Source: Prosapia bicincta
Taxonomy: Eukaryota > Arthropoda > Insecta > Hemiptera > Cercopidae
Length of the DNA stretch: 64,000 nt
Direction of reading: 5' to 3'
NCBI GenBank assembly: GCA_036971475.1
Contig: JBAIZL010000242.1
Span: 102,501 to 166,500, forward strand
Shown here: positions 61,112-64,000 of the stretch, piece by piece
Layout of the letters: the number at the start of each line of letters is the position of its first letter
How positions within the stretch are numbered: position 1 is the stretch's first letter
Program-made: the position numbers and the translations under genes
Notes under the pieces: model-generated
What the model was told of the DNA's origin: nothing
Seen by the model: the letters and a program-made list of their open reading frames with translations, nothing else
Databases searched by the model: none

Positions 61112-61679
61112 GCTGCTAAATTAATAAACTGGTCTAAACGTTTAAATATAAGGATTTTGTTTTTATGGGTGAGAGTACTTGAAGAACATGTATAGATTAG
61201 TTATTTCAAGTTACTAATGCGGCTAATATATTATTATAAATTTAGAATTGTTTTCTTTTATGCGAAATGTATATTTTGTCAGAGATTCAGGTGTACTTCA
61301 GTTAAACGAATAATAATTGAACGGAAAAGGAAAAAAATGCCCCTAACAGTGTTTTCAAGAAGAGAAAAATGAGGCTATTTTTCAAAGTATCTAACGCATA
61401 AACCTATTTAAGCTAAAGCTTCTCTAAATAAAGCTGCTAAATTAACAAACTGGTTGAAACGTTTGAATATAAGGTTTTTGTTTTAGGGGAGAGTAGTCTA
61501 CTTGAAGAATCTGTATAGATCATTAATTCTTGTTGCCAATTAGACTAATATAGTACAGCAGTATAAATACAGAATATGTGAGATGTATATTTTGTCAGAG
61601 ATCCATCTGTACTTCAGTTAAACGAATATTAATTGAAAGAAAATGGAACAAATGCCCCTAACAGTGTTTACAAGAAGTG
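61112..61679. repeat. Diverged tandem duplication, 321-bp offset
   Basis: 61112-61363 and 61433-61679 share gctgctaaatta, aaacgttt-aatataagg, gagagta, tgtatattttgtcagagat, tacttcagttaaacgaat and atgcccctaacagtgttt in order. They differ by many substitutions and indels, so the duplication is old. Confidence 0.85.
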
Positions 61680-62351
61680 TTTAAACTCCTATCAAAATAA
61701 TGAAAACATTATGTTATTAGCTCCTTAACCTCTAAATACTGGAGGTCTTATTGAATTCCCTAAACACAAAGCACGTTTCAAGAGAAGACCATGATAAATC
61801 ATCGTCAATATATTTAATTTGATATTAGATATAACTTACAAAAAGGAAACTTGTAGAACGTTATGTTAAAACTAAAGAATAATTAACGAATCCACAGTTA
61901 CAGTTCCTTATTACTAAAACATCAGTTTTATCAAAGAGTTAGAATTTCGCGTTTTGTCTGTTATAGAAAATCTTGACTCGCTAACTCTGGACAGTGTGAA
62001 AGCTTCAATGAATTAAGAGGAGCAGCTATATATAAGACATACAAATAAATAAGGCTTTTATCTATATAAAGACTAACTCTAAAATATTGCGTTTCCTTTC
62101 CTTTATTGTTTTCCCTAAGTGACAATAACACGTTGCTAAGGTGCAAACGCTACTCTCCAAAAGCGAATGCAATATTTTCAAGAAGTACGAGAAAATTTGT
62201 TCTGAAGATCACAGCTGAGAACATTCCCTACAGCAGACTTCAAGCTCAAGTTCTTGGATCAGAATTTTTCCCTTTCTTTTACCGAGATAATTTTTAGACT
62301 TTTCGTTATTTAAAAAAATTTACATTAACATTTTAAAAGAACTTTAATGCC
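61680..62351. other. No gene recognised
   Basis: AT-rich; two overlapping ~60-residue frames on opposite strands near 62100 have no recognised domain. Confidence 0.5.
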
Positions 62352-63191
62352 GAGAGATTTTGAAACTTAAGTTACTGCCAGAAAATTTTAAAATAAAACT
62401 TGTTGTAGGAGATTTAAAAATACACATTAATGCCAAGATATTTAAAAATAATACTACTACCTGGAGATTTTAAAATACAAGTTGCATGGAGGATGTTTTA
62501 AAATACAAGTATCATGATAGATATTGTGACATACAAGTTGCAGGAATGAGACTTTAAAATGTATATTACTGGCAGGAGATTTTGAAATACAAATTGCATG
62601 CAGGGTATTTTAAAATATAAATTACTTCCAGGAGATTTCAAAATACATTTTAAAGTTACAGGTAGGAGGTTTTAAAATACAAGTTGCAGGAAAGATATTT
62701 TAACAGGTATATTACTGCCAGAAGATTTAAAACCCAAGTTACAGACAGGAGGTTTTAAAATACAATTTGCAGAAAGGGTATTTAAAAATAATATTACTAC
62801 CTGGAGATTTTTATTACAAGTTGCAGGCAGGAAATTTTAAAATACAAGTTGAAGGAAGGACATTTTAAAACGTATATTACTGCAAGAAAATTTTAAAATA
62901 GAAGTTGTTGATAAAAGATTTTAAAATAAAACTAGGTGGAAGGAGATTTTAGGTTAATCGTTTTTGACAGGAGATTAAAAAGTACCTGTTACTGCAAGAT
63001 CATTTAAAATCATTTTACTCCCAGGAAATTTTAAAATCATATTGCTGCGAAGAGATTTCAAAATGCACTTTGTTGACAAGAGAATTCAAAATATACTTTA
63101 CTGCCAGGAATTTTGAAAATTGTACTACAATACTTACCAGTAAATCTCTAAACAAAACGATGCTAGCAGGAAATTTCAAAATACAAAATAC
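62352..63191. repeat. Degenerate ~35-bp minisatellite
   Basis: About two dozen units built on ggagattttaaaatacaagt plus tgcaggca or tactgcca. In the middle of the array two unit types tend to alternate: one with acaagttgcaggaa and one with atattactgcca. Units vary from ~30 to 45 bp and are heavily mutated, indicating an old array. The overlapping frames near 63015-63264 are artefacts. Confidence 0.88.
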
Positions 63192-63682
63192 TGACTTTAA
63201 GTTCAATATTATATCGCCGAACGCTTATAAGCATTACATGTCTAATTTAAGAAAGACATACTGATTAGGCTGACCCATGTATAAAACATGGAATTCTCAC
63301 AACAGTTGTACAGAGTTTTCCATTGACACATTTTACTCACAAGCCTTACTAAACAAACATCTTCTTCTAAGAGATAGTTAATGTTTTCCTACTTCGTTAA
63401 ATTGATCCTTAAGAAGTTAAACACAAATAGCATTGTAATATAATCATATCTTCCCCATTCCATAGATTGGAGGAACTTGATTTTCTCGAGTTAACCCTAC
63501 TTACAAAATAAAGTCCCACAATCCTATCAATATTAAAGTGATCTGCTTCTTGTAATAGGAGGAAAAAACTATGGATACAAAAAAAAACTAAGCTCTGGTC
63601 TTAAATATATGTTTTTTTTAATTTATGATATATCATAACGAGGGATCATAACATAACATGTCCAGGATCGTATACTTAAAGT
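63192..63682. other. No gene recognised
   Basis: AT-rich sequence leading into the terminal satellite. Confidence 0.5.
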
Positions 63683-64000
63683 AGATCTACTCTCTATCTA
63701 CCTGTTACACTCCTTTAGCAGGATAAGGGAGGTATGAATAATGGAATTATGTAGGCTTAAGGAAAGGAGATAACGATCTCCTAGTACTAGAAATAGGGGG
63801 AAATTATGACATCACGAGAGTAGGAGCGATTACTTGAAGAAGATCTACTCTCTATCTACCTGTTACACTCCTTTAGCAGGATAAGGGAGGTATGAATAAT
63901 GGAATTATGTAGGCTTAAGGAAAGGAGATAACGATCTCCTAGTACTAGAAATAGGGGGAAATTATGACATCACGAGAGTAGGAGCGATTACTTGAAGAAG
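63683..64000. repeat. 159-bp satellite, two copies, runs off the window
   Basis: gatctactctctatctacc at 63683 recurs at 63842, and the two copies appear identical. It shares ctactctctat, ataacgat, aattatg/cattatg and a catcacg/cattacacg block, in the same order, with the 170-bp satellite at 55640-58575, so it is a diverged relative. Each unit has a 7-bp hairpin AGGAGAT/ATCTCCT (63765-63782). The array continues past the right edge. Confidence 0.9.

Overview
Every recognisable piece of this window is repetitive or mobile DNA. I found no intact host protein gene, no rRNA and no tRNA. The sequence is strongly AT-rich, with long (TA)n runs and three arrays of long-unit satellite. It also carries decayed copies of Jockey-clade non-LTR retrotransposons, Penelope-like elements (PLEs), a PIF/Harbinger DNA transposon and a Helitron. 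That mix points to an arthropod nuclear genome, probably an insect. The species cannot be read from the window. No bacterial or viral gene organisation is visible.

Layout, left to right. 0.3-1.8 kb: three near-identical ~445-bp units separated by (TA)n of very different length. 2.8-3.4 kb: an unrecognised GC-rich segment with broken coding potential. 7.1-9.7 kb: a decayed PLE into which a 5'-truncated Jockey-like retrotransposon has inserted, with a 12-bp target-site duplication (TSD). 11.1-12.2 kb: a Harbinger remnant. 12.7-15.7 kb: several PLE ends, a PLE C-terminal ORF with a GIY-YIG nuclease, and a near-perfect 295-bp palindrome. 18.2-18.8 kb: another PLE 3' end. 19.4-20.7 kb: a second Jockey-like copy on the minus strand. 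21.7-22.3 kb: a (GA)n-based minisatellite. 23.3-24.3 kb: PLE remnants. 27.5-29.4 kb: a separated 188-bp repeat pair flanking a hairpin-rich GC island. 33.1 kb: an inverted repeat. 35.4-36.2 kb: a small PLE with 14-bp TSDs. 38.3-38.8 kb: PLE reverse transcriptase. 40.1-41.7 kb: a Helitron helicase end and a ~167-bp tandem repeat. 43.0-44.5 kb: 356-bp satellite. 45.0-45.3 kb: a palindromic mini-PLE with 14-bp TSDs. 46.1-50.0 kb: 151-bp satellite split by a ~2-kb insertion. 50.5-51.3 kb: two palindromes and microsatellites. 55.6-58.6 kb: 170-bp satellite. 61.1-61.7 kb: a tandem duplication. 62.35-63.2 kb: a degenerate minisatellite. 63.7 kb to the end: a 159-bp satellite related to the 170-bp one.

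The recurring theme, and the best candidate for something worth pursuing, is a terminal RNA-like motif shared by at least five sequence-unrelated PLE families in the window. The pattern is CTGANGA, one extra base, a ~6-bp stem-loop, GAA, then (usually) a short self-complementary hexamer or octamer. It strongly resembles the core of the hammerhead ribozymes described in PLEs, but carries a constant one-base insertion before stem II. It occurs mostly in outward-facing inverted pairs, so many of these elements exist as palindromes. Whether this variant cleaves cannot be decided from sequence alone.
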